Positions 36,740-50,400 of a DNA stretch of 64,000 nt are shown one piece after another. Every line of letters starts with the position of its first letter. Within the stretch, counting starts at the first letter, position 1. This stretch comes from Marchantia polymorpha subsp. ruderalis (Eukaryota > Streptophyta > Marchantiopsida > Marchantiales > Marchantiaceae), in assembly GCA_037833965.1 (NCBI GenBank), contig AP031351.1, positions 5,654,501-5,718,500 on the forward strand, given 5' to 3'. Under the pieces are notes generated by a model. That model made no database searches, was not told where the DNA came from, and saw nothing but the letters and a program-made list of their open reading frames with translations. The position numbers were made by a program, and so were the translations under genes.

Positions 36740-37977
36740 CTGCCGACTCTGCTGGTGCTCCTGCTCGTCGCCCTCTCCTCCTTCGCCTCGTCAATTTCTT
36801 CCCGTCTAGCGCTGCTCTCTTCTTGCCAGCCTGCGAGGGAGGGCCCGAGGGAGGCACCTCGACCTCAATTGGCAATCGGCTGGATTGGGATGGATCGTGA
36901 TGGACGCCTCGTCCACCAATACTCGCACCCTGCTACTGCAGTACAGTTCGCGAGGTTCTGCACATGGCCAACCACGCTCGAGGCCAAGGCCCAGGATCAC
37001 GGCTGAGGCCTTACGCAGTTCGATCATTCGGTCGATCCACCGAGCCGGGAGTGTGGACGGAGGGACCGGGCGAATGACGACCTCACGTTCCACGCGCCTT
37101 CTATCTCCGGCACTGCAACACTCGTCGCTGCTGATTTGTCACGTGTTCCCATCACACGTCATCGACCGTTTCATTTGTCCGCATTCTGGCCTTCAGCAGA
37201 ACTGGAACCTACCGTACCCGTCCACCTCCCGAACTGTGCAACGTCCACCGGCAGCAGCCGGAGAGTCCACCGGAACCCGGCATTTCTATTCGCGTCGCGC
37301 TCTGGGCGTTCGGTTCCTAGAAGCCTTCCTTCTCTGCTGCAGGAGGAAAAAGGCCGTGGCTGGGTGGTTGGAAGGAACAACGTCTTTATCGGGGATCACA
37401 TTCGATGGACTTCGCGTTCACAAATCGGCCTCGGAGACAACTACAATGGTTCTTTCTCGACATGTTCTTAGAATGATGAGCATCTCGCTGTGACAGTCAG
37501 TAACTGCAGTGGACTGTTAGATGGAACACACACAAAGTAACTGCAGTCGACTGTTAGTTGGTACACTCACAGAGCTGTTTGTTTGGTGACTGACTATGAT
37601 CGGGACTGCGGTATTCAAGCTGCTCCATAAGCGTGGGGGTCAGACGTATCCAACATTATTTGATAATTTTTTATATAAGGAAAAGTTCCAAATTCTTCGC
37701 AATGCACAAGGCACCTTCTTCACTTTCCCGGTGCACCTCTCAGAGTGGGCCAACACTAAGACCCTAGAAACTTTTTTATGAACTGTTTCAGTCATACATC
37801 TAAACTTCATTGACTCTTTACTGGAGAAGCTAGTCCAGCTCTCCTAACTTGGCTATGGCTGTAATATGCCGCTCGTAGCTTAAAGGCACAATCTCAAGTA
37901 ACCCTACCTAATACTGCAAAACCCCGCCCCATCTGGGTGTTTCATAATTCATATTTGAAACTAATGTTATATGAACG
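36740..37977. other. Spacer between bS6-type gene and FTR gene
   Basis: Contains the FTR-gene promoter and leader (sense-strand purine-rich just upstream of the ATG, 36750-36830) and the 3' UTR of the bS6-type gene. A 200-codon plus-strand frame at 36885-37493 is Ser/Arg/Thr-rich, overlaps antisense frames and looks like a chance frame in GC-rich DNA. A 37-base imperfect tandem duplication lies at 37499-37571. Confidence 0.45.
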
Positions 37978-39435
37978 CTACTTCTGTCTCTCCAGGACCA
38001 GATCTCCGACTGTTTGCACTAACTCCTCTTCCCCTCCTTCTTCCTCTTCCTCCTCCTCGTATTCTTCATATTCTTCGTCCTCATCATCCTCTCCTGCTTG
38101 TTCACCTTCAGCAGATGCACCTGAAGGTCGCCATTCTTCAGGTGGTTCGAAGTCATCCGATATCGCCTCCTTTTGAGCCATTACCATGTGCCTTATCACT
38201 CTCTCGTCCTTTTCAAACATAGTATTCAAATCGTTGATGACATCGGTTCCAATCTCGATATTCATCAGCACATAATTGCCCTTCTCTGCTTTCTTAATCT
38301 TGTACGCTAATCGTCGCATACCCCAGTCGTTGATTCTATAGATAAACCCCTTATTTGCCAAAACGAAACCTGCACACGGGGCAATGATCGCCAATAAGGC
38401 TTCGAATCAATGGCAACTCACGTCTAGATACACTTTGTTATTTCGATCTCAATTATAACAGATTGTTGCAAAATCGGAAGCCAAAATGGAGGAAAACACA
38501 TTGAAGATGAACTTGAAGTCAATACTGTGCTTACCAGTAACTTTCTCGATTACACTTTGGACCTCCTCTGCATTCTTTTCATGAATTACGAACATAATTT
38601 CATAATGTTTGTCTGCGACCGGTGACAGAGCAATTATCAAAACTGCGATATGAAATCAACATGAGAAAATCTAACATTTGCACCAGGAGAGAACTGATTT
38701 CTTTTAAATCCAAATTTTAAAAGGGACGAAGGAGGCAGTGGAACATACATGTGTCCATGTCCAAACCACTCTGCAGCTCCAGATTGAGAAAAGACTGAAG
38801 TTCATCTGTACAAACCGAATTGTTATTAAAACAAGCAGACGAAATAAAGTACAGCAGATTATTCATCACTGGACCGGCAAACTTGAAAAACCTGAAGTCT
38901 TTGAAACATGATAATTAGTCAATCCTCCAAGTGCATGATATTCTCCAGGTACACAGCAACAAGAAACTGGTGCAAACTTGAGTCTAATTACGTATAAATA
39001 TTTACCTTTGGAAAGTTCGTCAAAATCTGGCAAAAACTCTTCGAAACTCTGCTCCTTTTTCTTCTCAAGTTTAGCGTCATCACCCGCACGGGCAGAAGAA
39101 GCATCCGAATCTTGAAAAGATAGGGAGGAACATCTGACACTCCTCGTGTTAGAGACACCATTGGTCAAATTCGAAACCCTACATTTGTAGTTCCATGATG
39201 ACAGGCAGAGAGCACGCTTATGTTGAGAGGAGCAAGATGTGATAAAACTACGGCAGCTCGCACGGCAACTGAAACTCGACTCATTGCTTGCGCCGCATCT
39301 ACTGCTGCTGCTGCTATTCCAGGCGACAAAAATCTCCCGGCTCGGAGCAAATCTTCCACGTTCAGAATCAACGAACAAATTCCTGGAAGCGATGCCGGAA
39401 GCAGACGCCCCCACGGGGTGCGATGCTAACGCCAT
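37978..39435 (-). CDS. Plastid bS6-family ribosomal protein, 4 coding exons
   Basis: Exons 39006-39435, 38749-38805, 38535-38642 and 37978-38369 join in frame to 987 nt (328 aa). Residues 1 to about 60 are Ser/Ala/Arg-rich, as in a plastid transit peptide. The bS6 domain spans roughly residues 165-265: KHYEIMFVIHEKNAEEVQSV begins it, then GFIYRINDWGMRRLAYKIKK, GNYVLMNIEIGTDVINDL and the closing DERVIRHMVM. S6 binds 16S rRNA with S18 on the small-subunit platform. The tail is strongly acidic (Glu/Asp with repeated EEYEEYEEEEE) before VQTVGDLVLERQK. The length, DWGMRRLAYKI wording and acidic tail recall the Arabidopsis RFC3-type bS6 protein rather than the short canonical form; that assignment is from memory. 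Exon 2 (57 nt) rests on splice-site and phase logic. Confidence 0.88.
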
Positions 39436-39800
39436 GCTTTATCTCCAACAGGGAATTCCGCCACCGCCAACTCCGCTCCTCACCGTCCTCAATGATGGAT
39501 AAACCCTCGATAACCCTCAGCTTCAGAGCAGTCGTTTAGCTCTCGAAAGCTGCAAAATCTTCCTGCCCTGACGTGACGAATCCCCGTGCGCTCCCCTGAA
39601 GTGCGCGCAAGAAGTCTTTCTTTCGCAGCTCACTGCAATTCTGCCGCATCCATTATCCACCCGTGCCCCTGGATTCGTGTACATGCCACATACTTCTGTA
39701 CGAGCCGCAGGCCCCCAGGCCCCCTCTACCCTTTCCGGGTGTCAGAGCTTCCGCTCTTTTGGCGCAACTTGTCGCTCTCGTAACTTAATGCTCTTCTAAC
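39436..39800 (-). promoter_or_regulatory. 5' flank of the bS6-type gene
   Basis: GC-richer stretch upstream of the ATG that gives way to A/T-rich desert after about 39800. Short plus-strand frames here are by-products of composition. Confidence 0.4.
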
Positions 39801-40651
39801 TTAACACATTCGACCTCGCTTACTATCGGTATAACATCGCGGAGGTTCAATGGGCACCTCAGACTATTTGCTCATCTTCCTTCACGATTTGGTGCCCACT
39901 TTTACAACTAACTCCCAAACACCCACAATACATTTGTACCAAAAAAAAATGATGCAAAACACGTCAACGATATGGTATAGACAGTTTATGCAACAGTCTC
40001 AATTTTTAATCATCAGTAGAGTTATTATTATAAAATTTTGTAAGAAAAGGAATGCTTGAAATTGATATGACTGGAATATATAGCATTGCAATTGCTTACA
40101 ACTTCTAACTTCAACAAGTGTTTTAATATATCGCTACATGCTAAATGATTTATCTGTAATTATATAGCATCAATGAACTATGTCTCTGTATTTATTAAAG
40201 TAATTAAAATAATAATAATTTCAATTTTGATATAATGTTTACTGCAGAGAAGATTGGTGATGTCAAAAAATAACTATTTCCTCTATTAGAATATCATCAA
40301 CATTTTGAAAGTATAGCTAAATCAATGATGAAATAGGAAGAAAAAAACGAATTTTATAAAAAACTCTGTGTTTTTCAACAATGTTTCAAATATGAAAATT
40401 TATTCCAAAAAATTTGAGATTTCATAACACTGAAATCAAAGAATAAAAAAAACACATATATGATAAATATGCTGATGCATGCCACAATACATTCATAAAT
40501 CCTTTTTCGTAACATTTTGTAAATAACATATCAACAACTTTAATATTGTTATCTACAATTAAATCACTCAATATGCAACTTTGAACAATCAATTAGAATC
40601 TCAAATAGATTAACATGTCAATCGTCCATTAGAATATAAGTGAACGCAAGG

Positions 40652-40689
<38 letters not shown>

Positions 40690-43250
40690 AATTAAATGAA
40701 ATTATGTTGTATTGGTTTCTAAAAAATAGTAAAAACGTGATATATATTAAGAAAAAAATATGATTCAATATCAAGGTAGGTGTATCAAACTAATATACCT
40801 GAGATTTATCCTGGCATATATAGCAAGTTGACTTATAGGAACATACTGAATGAAGCTTTTAATGATGCAAATTCTCGGGTTTTTATACAATCACTCAAAT
40901 GATCATTCAAAAACTTACCATTTTATGAATTTCAATTTTTATCTTATTGGATATTTTCACCGAGAAAAGAGAATAAAAAAAATTCGTAGTTCTTGATATA
41001 AAATATAAATAAAATAAAATAAAATTTCATGGATTCAAGAGTTGTCTAATTATGTTTATCAAAATGTATAATGTGCATCTTAATTTTCATTCAATATCAG
41101 GTTTGATTAAAATTAAACTATACTTTTAGAACATAACATGCACTATACATAAAAATGTTAAAGACATAAATTCAGGTCGATTTCATGAAATTTAAAACTT
41201 TGAACAAATGATTTATACAAAAGTTTTGCAAATGTTATATATATATAGAACCAATTTCTATGTGCATTATATACTCTATTGTACTTTAATTGTACTCTTT
41301 GATTCAAAATTTACTTATTCATAAAAACAGCCACATTTAGATTAAATTTTGATGTTATTACAAATTCATCATATCAATATTTTCAGTTCACGTGAAGTTT
41401 TTATAATTTTCTATTTGAATGTGAAGGTTTTGTTTGGGAATAAGTAAAATCTTGTTTAAATTTCGTTTTTAGGTGCTAATATTATTGTGTCTGTATAATT
41501 TCCTTCACAAACTTTTTATTCAGAATTTGTGAAGTTATAGCTATTTAGCTAAAAAACAGTATTAGACTATTTGTTTATTTCTGAACGCTCAAATGTAGTA
41601 CGTTAATACAACTTATAAAAATGTTTGCAAATTAATAAATTTTGATAGGTTCTAGTTGTTTTTAATCAAAAGGATGAATTGTAATCATGATATTATGGTT
41701 TAGATCATGGAATTTTGGTTGTTAAAACTAAATTTAGAATTTGGTTTTTCTCAATTATAATTACTATGGTTGGTAAAAGTATGATAGCTACGGTTAATTC
41801 ATTCAATATAATTACTGTTGCGTAGGAATCCAATGTTTTCTATCTACTGTGATGTGGCAATATGATTTTAGACATGTTTGGTGGAGACAGTGAAGTTTGT
41901 TGGGGATTATTACGAACTTAAAATTTTGTTTGGACTCCTGGATTATCTCATGATACGAGTTTTCTGCGTCAATCTCAATAGAGCTAAAACATCTCCAAAT
42001 TATTCATCTTCTCGTCTCGCTCTTTATTTGTATTTTAATTTAATTTAATTGGTTGAATGTATTCCTTGCATTCTTTATTGTTCATGATATACTGGAAGCA
42101 TAATGTTGAACCACTAGTGGCTGACACTGGATATATCGGAGCACGATGAGTAATTGCGGTTTACTACACGACAGCTTTCAGCATGAACATTCACTTTGAT
42201 ACTTTTTCCATCGCTACATTCATCTTCCGAGATACTGATTTCACATTTACAGTATTACAATAAAGAGTTTGTGAGATTTGGATGAAAAGGTTGCAAAGAG
42301 AGGTGACTTGAGTAACTTCAAGATCTTTAGATTTAAATCCAATATTTGCATTGAGGTGAAGATTTTAAACATTTGTAGACAAAATTAAGAAAAAAGCCTA
42401 AGTGACAGATGATTGTTAATAATCCAAACAAATTGAATTTTTGAATAACAAATTTTAAACTTCAACGAGGTCCGAGAAGAGGTCATTTCCCCGAATGAAT
42501 AAGATAGAGCGATATTTATGTAGTTAGAAAATGTAAGCTTCAAAAGTATGAAGTGTCTAATTTTAAAATGATTGAGAGGTAGGGATATGATTCATGGCCA
42601 CATGAGGATCATTATTGAAGTTGGATTGAGTTTTATAAAAAGAATACAAGGTTAAGAAGACGCAATGAAGGAGTTAAATCGCTGAGAAAAATTGTGTGAT
42701 TTTGTGAAATTATAGAATATATCACTCGAATCTTTTGAAACATTTGACATTGAGAAATGTCATAGATGGTCGGTTTTATTGTAAATTTATAACTCTTAAG
42801 AAGGCACAATATACCTAACGAATTACAAAAAAATCCACTAAAAGTCTTGTGGATCAGTAACATGACGATCATCACAATCAGCACCTGCATATTTGCCATC
42901 TTAATCCAACTAACATAGTGGAATGATAACACTAATTAAAGATATGATGTAGTAGGTAGTTTATGAAATATATGTATGAGAAAATTTATCTCCATTTTAC
43001 AATATATTTAGTTTAAAATCAAACAACTTACAAATATCCTATTTACATTTAAAGTCATACATTTGAAATTAGAGTCGATAAAAGATACAATCGACAGAGT
43101 CAAATTTCTTTAATGATAATTGATAATTTTCAAAGTATTTTCTCTAGAAGTTGAATATAACAATGGGCAAAACAACAATATCATTAGATTAGTTCCAATT
43201 ATGCTATTTTGAGCACTTCTTGCCAAGAGAAAAAATTTTTAATGTCTTGC
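39801..43250. other. AT-rich desert
   Basis: One of the most A/T-rich parts of the window, with no credible gene. It holds the TA microsatellite at 40656-40686 and a short AAAAT run near 41008-41027. Confidence 0.65.
40656..40686. repeat. TA dinucleotide microsatellite
   Basis: About 15 uninterrupted TA units, likely length-polymorphic. Confidence 0.95.
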
Positions 43251-44495
43251 AGGACACTCTCACATACAACGATCGAATTTACTGTCCTTGAGGGTTCTTC
43301 ATTGCGTTTTCCTACCAAGCGGCCATTGTTCACCGGTTAGAGAAACATAAGGTCAGAAAAAAGTATGCTGATTGCGTGGTCTGCGATAGTGGTCGATGGC
43401 ATCGTGTTTTGGCTAAACTTGCAGTTAAAAGTGAAGAGCAAATAGCAGACAAGTCCCAGTTCGTTGACGATGGCAGCTTGGTGAACGAAAGTTGACATGC
43501 ATGCGAGAGTGCAGGGCGAACGAAGCGTTTGAGGACTGTCCCAACTCCTTGGCAATGACATGATAGTACATTTGCAAGGTCGGAATCTCGAGGCGATGAC
43601 GTAGATTCGGAATCCGGATGCCGGAACGGAGCCAAAGCAACACGTATGAAGGAATTACACGAGCACAGAGCTGCGAGTTGTCCGTTGGACTGAAGACGGA
43701 CAGGTGAGGTGAGAGTAGCCCTGCAGCGGCCGGAGCCATATGTTCCTCATGGAAAAACAAGGAGTGAGAGCCGGGACCTGAGTCACGCCCGCTCCCAATA
43801 CACGGGACACGACGAACAACAAATCACGACGAGTTCACGCTGACGATAAGGTTGTGCAGTCGTCGTGACTGGTGCGCACCGGCTGGAGCCCGCGGGTACA
43901 ACGCTGCCGAGCACGGGTCTGGAATGGTCGGAACTCCGGGACTGAGTTTTCATGAGGGAGGAGTGGACTCCACAATCTGGATCAGTCTCGTGTCGTGTCG
44001 TCCTCACGGACCGAGGACAAACGCAGTTCTGTAGGTCTGGTATGGACGGGTCCCGTCCCGTCCTGGCCTTGTTTCTGTCTGTCGATAGAAAACCGAAGGT
44101 ATGTGCTTCGACCCAGAGTACTACTGTACTGTAGGTCTGGTAAGGAACGAGTTCCGAGAGACGGCCGAAAGGGAAAGGCAAAGGGGAAGAGCGAGCGCTC
44201 GTTGTCGTGTCTTCCAGGCAGAGGAGCAGGAGCAGGAGCAGCAGGAAGAGGAGGAGGAGGGAGCGAGGGACGACGAAGGGAGCAGCAGCCGCAGCAGGTG
44301 GAGGATGGAGGAATGAACAGCGAGGAAGTGAGATTGGGAGGGAGGGAAGAATGCCGCAGGGGGCGATGAAGAGGAATTGGAGGGCAAGAGGAGGTGGTGG
44401 ATTAGCACAAGGTTTAGGTTGGAAATGTACAGAGGAAGGCCGTAGGAGTGCGGGCAACTGTTGTTGAGGTCGGATATGGAGGGGTTGGATCGATC
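43251..44495 (+). promoter_or_regulatory. UPF3 5' flank and probable leader
   Basis: GC-rich, CG-rich stretch ending at the UPF3 ATG. A purine-rich sense-strand tract (44221-44262, GAGCAGGAGCAGGAG-like) marks a probable leader. Large overlapping frames on both strands, such as 43783-44457 minus, are low-complexity Pro/Ser/Leu or Arg/Gly/Glu sequence and look non-coding. Confidence 0.5.
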
Positions 44496-47400
44496 ATGCC
44501 ACGTATCATGGCACAAGAGCAGAGTTCTGGTGTGCGGCGGCGTAGCTTGGAGAGCGCCATGAAGGAACCACAGGCGCGCACCAAAGTGGTGCTGCGCCAC
44601 TTGCCTCCCTCGATTTCCCAACAAGTTTTATTGGAGCAAATACACTCCAAGTATGCCGAACGTTATACTTGGTTCAACTTTCATCCGGGGAAATCCAGGT
44701 GAATGTTGCTGTCGTGCAATCTCTCTCGTGTCTTTGTCGCTTTTTCTTCAGCTTGTGGCAATCAAGTCTAGGGGTTCATCTGGCCATGATTTTTTCGGAG
44801 CTGTGAATTGCCCAGCAGTTTACTCGTGTTTGGAAGCCCTAGTGTACTGAAGGTGGCAAGTTTGATTTTTGAATTCTGCTTTGAAATGATCGAACTCAAC
44901 TTGTGTGCCAATTGTCTTACAGCATGACTATTGATGACATGACTCATAAATTTTGTTAGGTTTCATTACCTTTAGCTTCATAACCATTGTACATCCGCAC
45001 CTGTTTTAACTCGTTGGTGTGTTTCAATTCGAAGAGGATTTAGTTTTATGGAGTCACGCAACTGTTCGTCAGAAGACAGACTACTCCAAATCACTAATTC
45101 AGACACTTGGACCACTGTTGTGAATGATTGACCGACCATAAATTGGAGCAATGATCGCAAAGTCCCCGGCGTCTTTCTGTGGTCCTCTTGATGAAGGTCC
45201 GAGTGGGTTTTGCCCATGACGATCAGACGTTTTCAGACAATACAGAGCCCGAACAGGGTCAATTGGATGTCCATCAGTGTTGCAAGCTGGATTATCCCCC
45301 AAGGGCCCTGTCATAAGAAGGAAACTTTTAGCAACATGTGTGAACCAGTCAGCACGAATGTTCAGTGATTATGGGTATCTGTTGATGAAATTCGGATGCC
45401 AGATTTCTACTAATACTGGACAGACAGGGCATCCTTCTTTGTAGCTATAGAGAGATATTTGGAGCTTTCGAGTGACATTGTGACCAGTTTCTTGCTAAAT
45501 AGGGACTGTTCCAGTAAATTAATCAGTTGAGAAGTCAAGAAGGTTACAAGCAGTTTTCAGTAAATCGATTGTGGAAAGTAGGGCATAATGATTGCTTTTC
45601 CTCCCTGCCAAGTTCAAAAAAATGTTTCTACAATCTGCCAGTGAGCTTGTATATTTGGTGCTAGTAATGGTTATGGACAGAGTAATGGTTCCATGTTCAC
45701 AGACAATTTAGTTTGAGGAAAGGTCTGGTCCGATGCAAATGGCGATAAATATAAGAATTCTGCTTGCTGGAAGCCTACTTGCATCATCCTTGTTGCCTCT
45801 ATCACATTTGCATTGTTCCAATGCTGGAGAATGCATTCTTATGTTTTTTTTCGTTCCCCTTGCTTTCCTTTCCTTGTACTGAAGATGCTCACTGTAGTAG
45901 CCCTGCTACAAGAGAACTTGTAGTAGTACCTCGTGGTCTTATGAGGCTGCAAATGGGAATTGGCCCCTTGATGTATTTTAATACAACTTGTTTGGGTGTT
46001 TGATGCAGTCACAAGAGGCAGGTCTTTTCTCAGGCATACATCAATTTTAAGAAGTCAGAAGATGTCTTTGACTTCTACGAGGATTTTGATGGCCACATAT
46101 TTGTAAATGAAAGAGGTTGGGCATCTCATTCGTAAAGCCGTAGGAATGAAGTTAAGCGTCGTAATGCTAACCATGCGATTTGTTCTGCACTCTCCAGGTT
46201 CGGCTGTGAACAGGCTCTAGGATTACAGAACTAGTGAAATAGGCGGGGAAATCGTGAATCTGCGCATGGAATATTCTTCTTTATATTTCTTCCTGCAGCT
46301 TTTTTGATCAGATACAAAAGCTAATTGGGTGACAATATGAGAACGCTTCAAGTTTTGTAGGCTTCTTTCCTAGCCCCTGTGCAACGGTATGTATACTGAG
46401 ATTAAAACACGAGGTGGTGCAATATTTGAACAGGAACGCAGTGTAAAGCGAGCGTTGAGTATGCACCGTACCAACGCATACCGAAGCCTCGATCCAAAAA
46501 AGATATACGAGAAGGAACTATCCTGAAAGGTCAGTTGACTGATTATTATTAGCTGCTAATTTTCGATATTGTGTTGCACGCGTGTGACATGTTTGGGTAG
46601 TCTGAAACAATCGATTTTGTGCACGGCTAACTCTTTGATGATTAACGAAATCCCAGATCCGGATTATCTTGAGTTTTTGGAGATGTTGGGAAAACCGACG
46701 GAATTTCTTCCAAGTGCGGAGGTACAACTTGAAAGGAGGGAAGCAGAGAAGGCAGCAGCAATAGGTTGGTCATTGACAGTTTTCTTTCTAAAGCTCCTGA
46801 ATGCTAGAAGGCTCTTGATTTTTCCTAGTTTATTCTTAAGGTTGAGGATAAAGACCGTCTGTCATGGGCAGGTCTTTTAGGTACGTTTCTCAGAAATCGG
46901 CAGACCTTTACTTACGCCTGTCAGAATTGGTACAGCTGCGGGTGGTGCCAAAGAAACAGTTGTTGTGACTCCCTTGATGGAATTCGTGCGGCAGAGGAGA
47001 GCTGCAAAGGCCACACCACAGGTGGTTTGAGGCCTACTTTCCCATTTTCGTCTGAAAGTTTCTCTTCGCTGTTAGTTCTGATTTTGTCTTCTTTCATATA
47101 TCCGACTCAAGATTTTAGCTTTGCGCGAGGGTCATCTTCAGTTGCCAAAATCATCTAGAGAGGGCGATTGTCGAATTAGGGAACTTGCCTTTTATCCAAT
47201 CCATTGTTTGATGTCGGACGGTAACTTCGGAATGGGGAGACGACTCTGTTTTCGCCCATTACTCCCTTTGAAAGTACTGACGTTAATTAATCACGAAATG
47301 CACTTTGTTGTGGCGTCCTAACATTATGTTGATAGTTTCAGTGCTTCTGTTGTACGGCCAATAGATAGTATATTCTCATCATCTCAATGTTGGAAGCACA

Positions 47401-50400
47401 TTCGTTTGGCAAACGAAAAGACTAGGAACGTAGGTTCTGAGAACCTGCAAAGGCTGTACGTTTCTGTTCTTATTGAATGTACATAACAGATGCAACTAGT
47501 ACTACGTACAGAAGTAATAGGTTGTGCAAGAACTCGAGTTTTATCTCTAGTCGGACCAAATATCTGTCTGATGCCTGCAGAGATTGTCTTGTCCTTGATT
47601 GGTACAGAGATCGTTGTCATCAAAGGTCGGTTCTCGGTCTGGAGGAGTCGCCATTACTTCTTTGAATCTAGCCTCACACAAGCGAGGTTTGGAAAGATCC
47701 CGCTCGGGCCCTCTCATGGCAAGTGGACCGCATTCCTTTTTCTACAAATTAATTTCTAAGGCCTGGTAGGAAAGAAAGGCTGGCGATGCAAATTTTATCT
47801 GTGTGCGGTGCGTAATTATACTTTTCGGCGTGTTTCGCAGTATGTAGCGGACAATTCTATGTCGATCCTCACTCAAAAAGAAGCCAAAGACGCTCCAGCT
47901 CAAATACTCGGCTCACGTCGTGAAGATCAGCAGCGTAAGGATAGGGAGGTGCTGAACGACAGGAAGAAGAAAGAGCTTGCTGAGGGTAAAGAGAAGAAGG
48001 CAATCAGAGATGCTGTAAACCCATCTATATTTTTGGCCAAGAGCAGTGCATCGATTTTGCGCATGGACAGTGGGAAAGATCGTAGCGCGGGTGTTTCAGT
48101 GAAGGATTCTGTGGATACTAATGGTGAGTAATTTACTGGAAACTAGGTTGTGGATGAGTGTTGATTTTGTATGAAGTTACACTTCTTGGACAACACGGGC
48201 AGCTCGGCACGTTTTAGTTGGCATACTTAAAACTATAATTGGGCGTCAACAGATCCTTATCTGACTGCAAATGAAGGATCTGCCGTTGATCTGGATTCGT
48301 CAAGCTCTCATGGACTCGTCAGGGGAAAAGCTGGAGCTAATGATGGATTATCAGGAGACGGAGCGAAGGACTTGAACAAGCGCGAGGTTTTACGGAGGAA
48401 GCAGCTACTGTTGTCGAAGGACAAGGTTCAGAAGGATAATGTAAGACTTTGGAGATCTTTGGATCCTTCTTGCGCTGTCATTAAGAGTGGCAACTTATTA
48501 GACTTTTACGCTTGTCCAGAAGACAGCCACAATCAGACATTTACCTGTCATAAAATGACAGCTGACTTTGTGGTTTTCTGCAGCTCTTATTCGAAATGTT
48601 ATGTGCAATATAAACTTGTGCGTCTTTTTAGCTGTTAGCGGAGTTGGTATTGGAAACTCAAATTTTTCAGTTTGTTTGTCTCTGTTGCCTTTTGTTCACC
48701 CCTTTCACTCAACTGATTGTAGGAGACTGGTCCTGGAAGTCCGAGCCTATCTTCTGCTACTGGTGGCAGCTCATACAGCCAACGACATCGGCCTCCTGTT
48801 TCGCCAAGAGTTAATTCTCCGGGTACTCCTTCGCAGCAGGGTCCATCTTCCTTTTATAACTCTATGTCGGGAGAAAGTAATACTCCCACTGGTCTTTCTA
48901 AATCCGGGCATCGCCGAGATCTTGGAAGGAATTCGACCCGAGGTGGGTTGTCACCTAGAGAGCATACGTCATCTGTTCAGCAATCAGCGTCCTCTCAGCT
49001 TCCGTCGGATCCTCAGACGCAATCTCAACAAGTTTCTAACCAGACAGAGAGAGTAGGAAAACGTCCACCACGTCCCCAGAGTGCGCGGGCAACTGGCAAA
49101 GAACAAGTATTTTCGTCTGCCTTTCCCTCAGAATCCGATGCAGGTCCGTCGACAACGGAAGAGAAGATTAGTAATGCTTCGCCGAAAGAGGCTTACTCTG
49201 CAGGTACAGGAATCGATAAGCAAGACTCAAGGAGAGTTCGGAACAAAGACAGACCTGACAGGCCAGTCTGGACCCCTCGTCGACGCTCTGACACAGCTCA
49301 ATCCTCCGATCCGTCGTCTTCTTGGGTCCCTTCAGATGCATCTGCTTCAGATAATGTTGCCCCAGATACACCAGCAACCGCTGGTTCCTCAATTGGAGTT
49401 GACACAGTGTTCAAGCCCGACAAGGCAGAGAGGGTTCCTCATCGACAGGCTGGTAAGGGTGCTACGTCGGCAGAATCAGGGAGTGGGGAAGGTAAGACTT
49501 CAGTGGCGTATCAAGGTTCTGGATCAGTGGAGGGGGGAAGAGTTCAAACCGGCTTTGGATCCGCATACAATACAGGTTCTGGAAAGGTTAGGTATGTCGA
49601 ATCCAGTACTGCTCGTTCTTCACGGGGTGGTCGACCTGGTGGGATTGTACTTTCCATCCAGGAACGTACATCTCCACAGGTCGAGCAGAAAGTTGACGCA
49701 TCACCTACTGCTGGTGATTCGAAAACTCCAACTGCCCAGCACCACGAGAGAGAAAATGGAGAGATTACTCCGTCTTCGGCAATTGACAAGGAGAGACGAA
49801 AGCTGGACAGTTCACCTTCTTGGAATGAGCCTTCAGGTAATTGTACACGAAATCTGTGGTAGTTTCTCATTCTGATTATGTAAATTAGTAAGTGACATGC
49901 ATATTCCTTAAGACTCCATGAGTTTTGCTTTTCCGGTTATTTGAGTTGCATCAGGCAACCGCTTATTCATCCTTCGACCATTCTACATGAATGCGATTTA
50001 GAAAGCATCACATAAGATAAAGCCATTGTGAGTCATGTGAATTGCACGACCGTGGTCGATTGAATGACATGCCATCCAAGGTAGACATTTGAAGAGTGAT
50101 ACCAATCCTTTAAATGTTATCGTGGGTTGATATCTGCTTGAATTATGAATACACAGTATTAATAGTTGGGTTTGTGCTTTTGATCTTAAAACCCAGGCGG
50201 AGGTCACAGATCTGTGGGTCGAAGGGAAAGGGCATTGCAGCAGGGTTCGAAAGATGTTGATGGTGCTGCAGCTGGGCCTGAGTCGAGCAAGCCTATAAAG
50301 CGCAGCGGAAGCCTTTCATTAGGAAGCAACGAGGTAGATTTATTCACCAGTGATTGTCTGTTTGTTGTGTCGAGCTTTTCAGGCTATGACAGCGAATGTG

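Noticed and set aside
36885..37493. 202-codon plus-strand frame between the plastid-protein genes
   Set aside because: No family resemblance, Ser/Arg/Thr bias, overlaps antisense frames and lies in a GC-rich promoter region where stops are rare.
43783..44457. 224-codon minus-strand frame upstream of UPF3
   Set aside because: Ser/Leu/Pro low complexity, antisense to the purine-rich UPF3 leader, with several other frames open across the same GC-rich DNA.
45099..45314. Minus-strand frame in UPF3 intron 1
   Set aside because: No recognised domain, no splice partners and entirely intronic; kept only as possible transposon residue.
49081..49875. 264-codon frame overlapping UPF3 exon 8
   Set aside because: It is the alternate frame of a Ser/Gly/Pro-rich exon whose own frame connects in phase to the UPF3 domain and the C-terminal motif.
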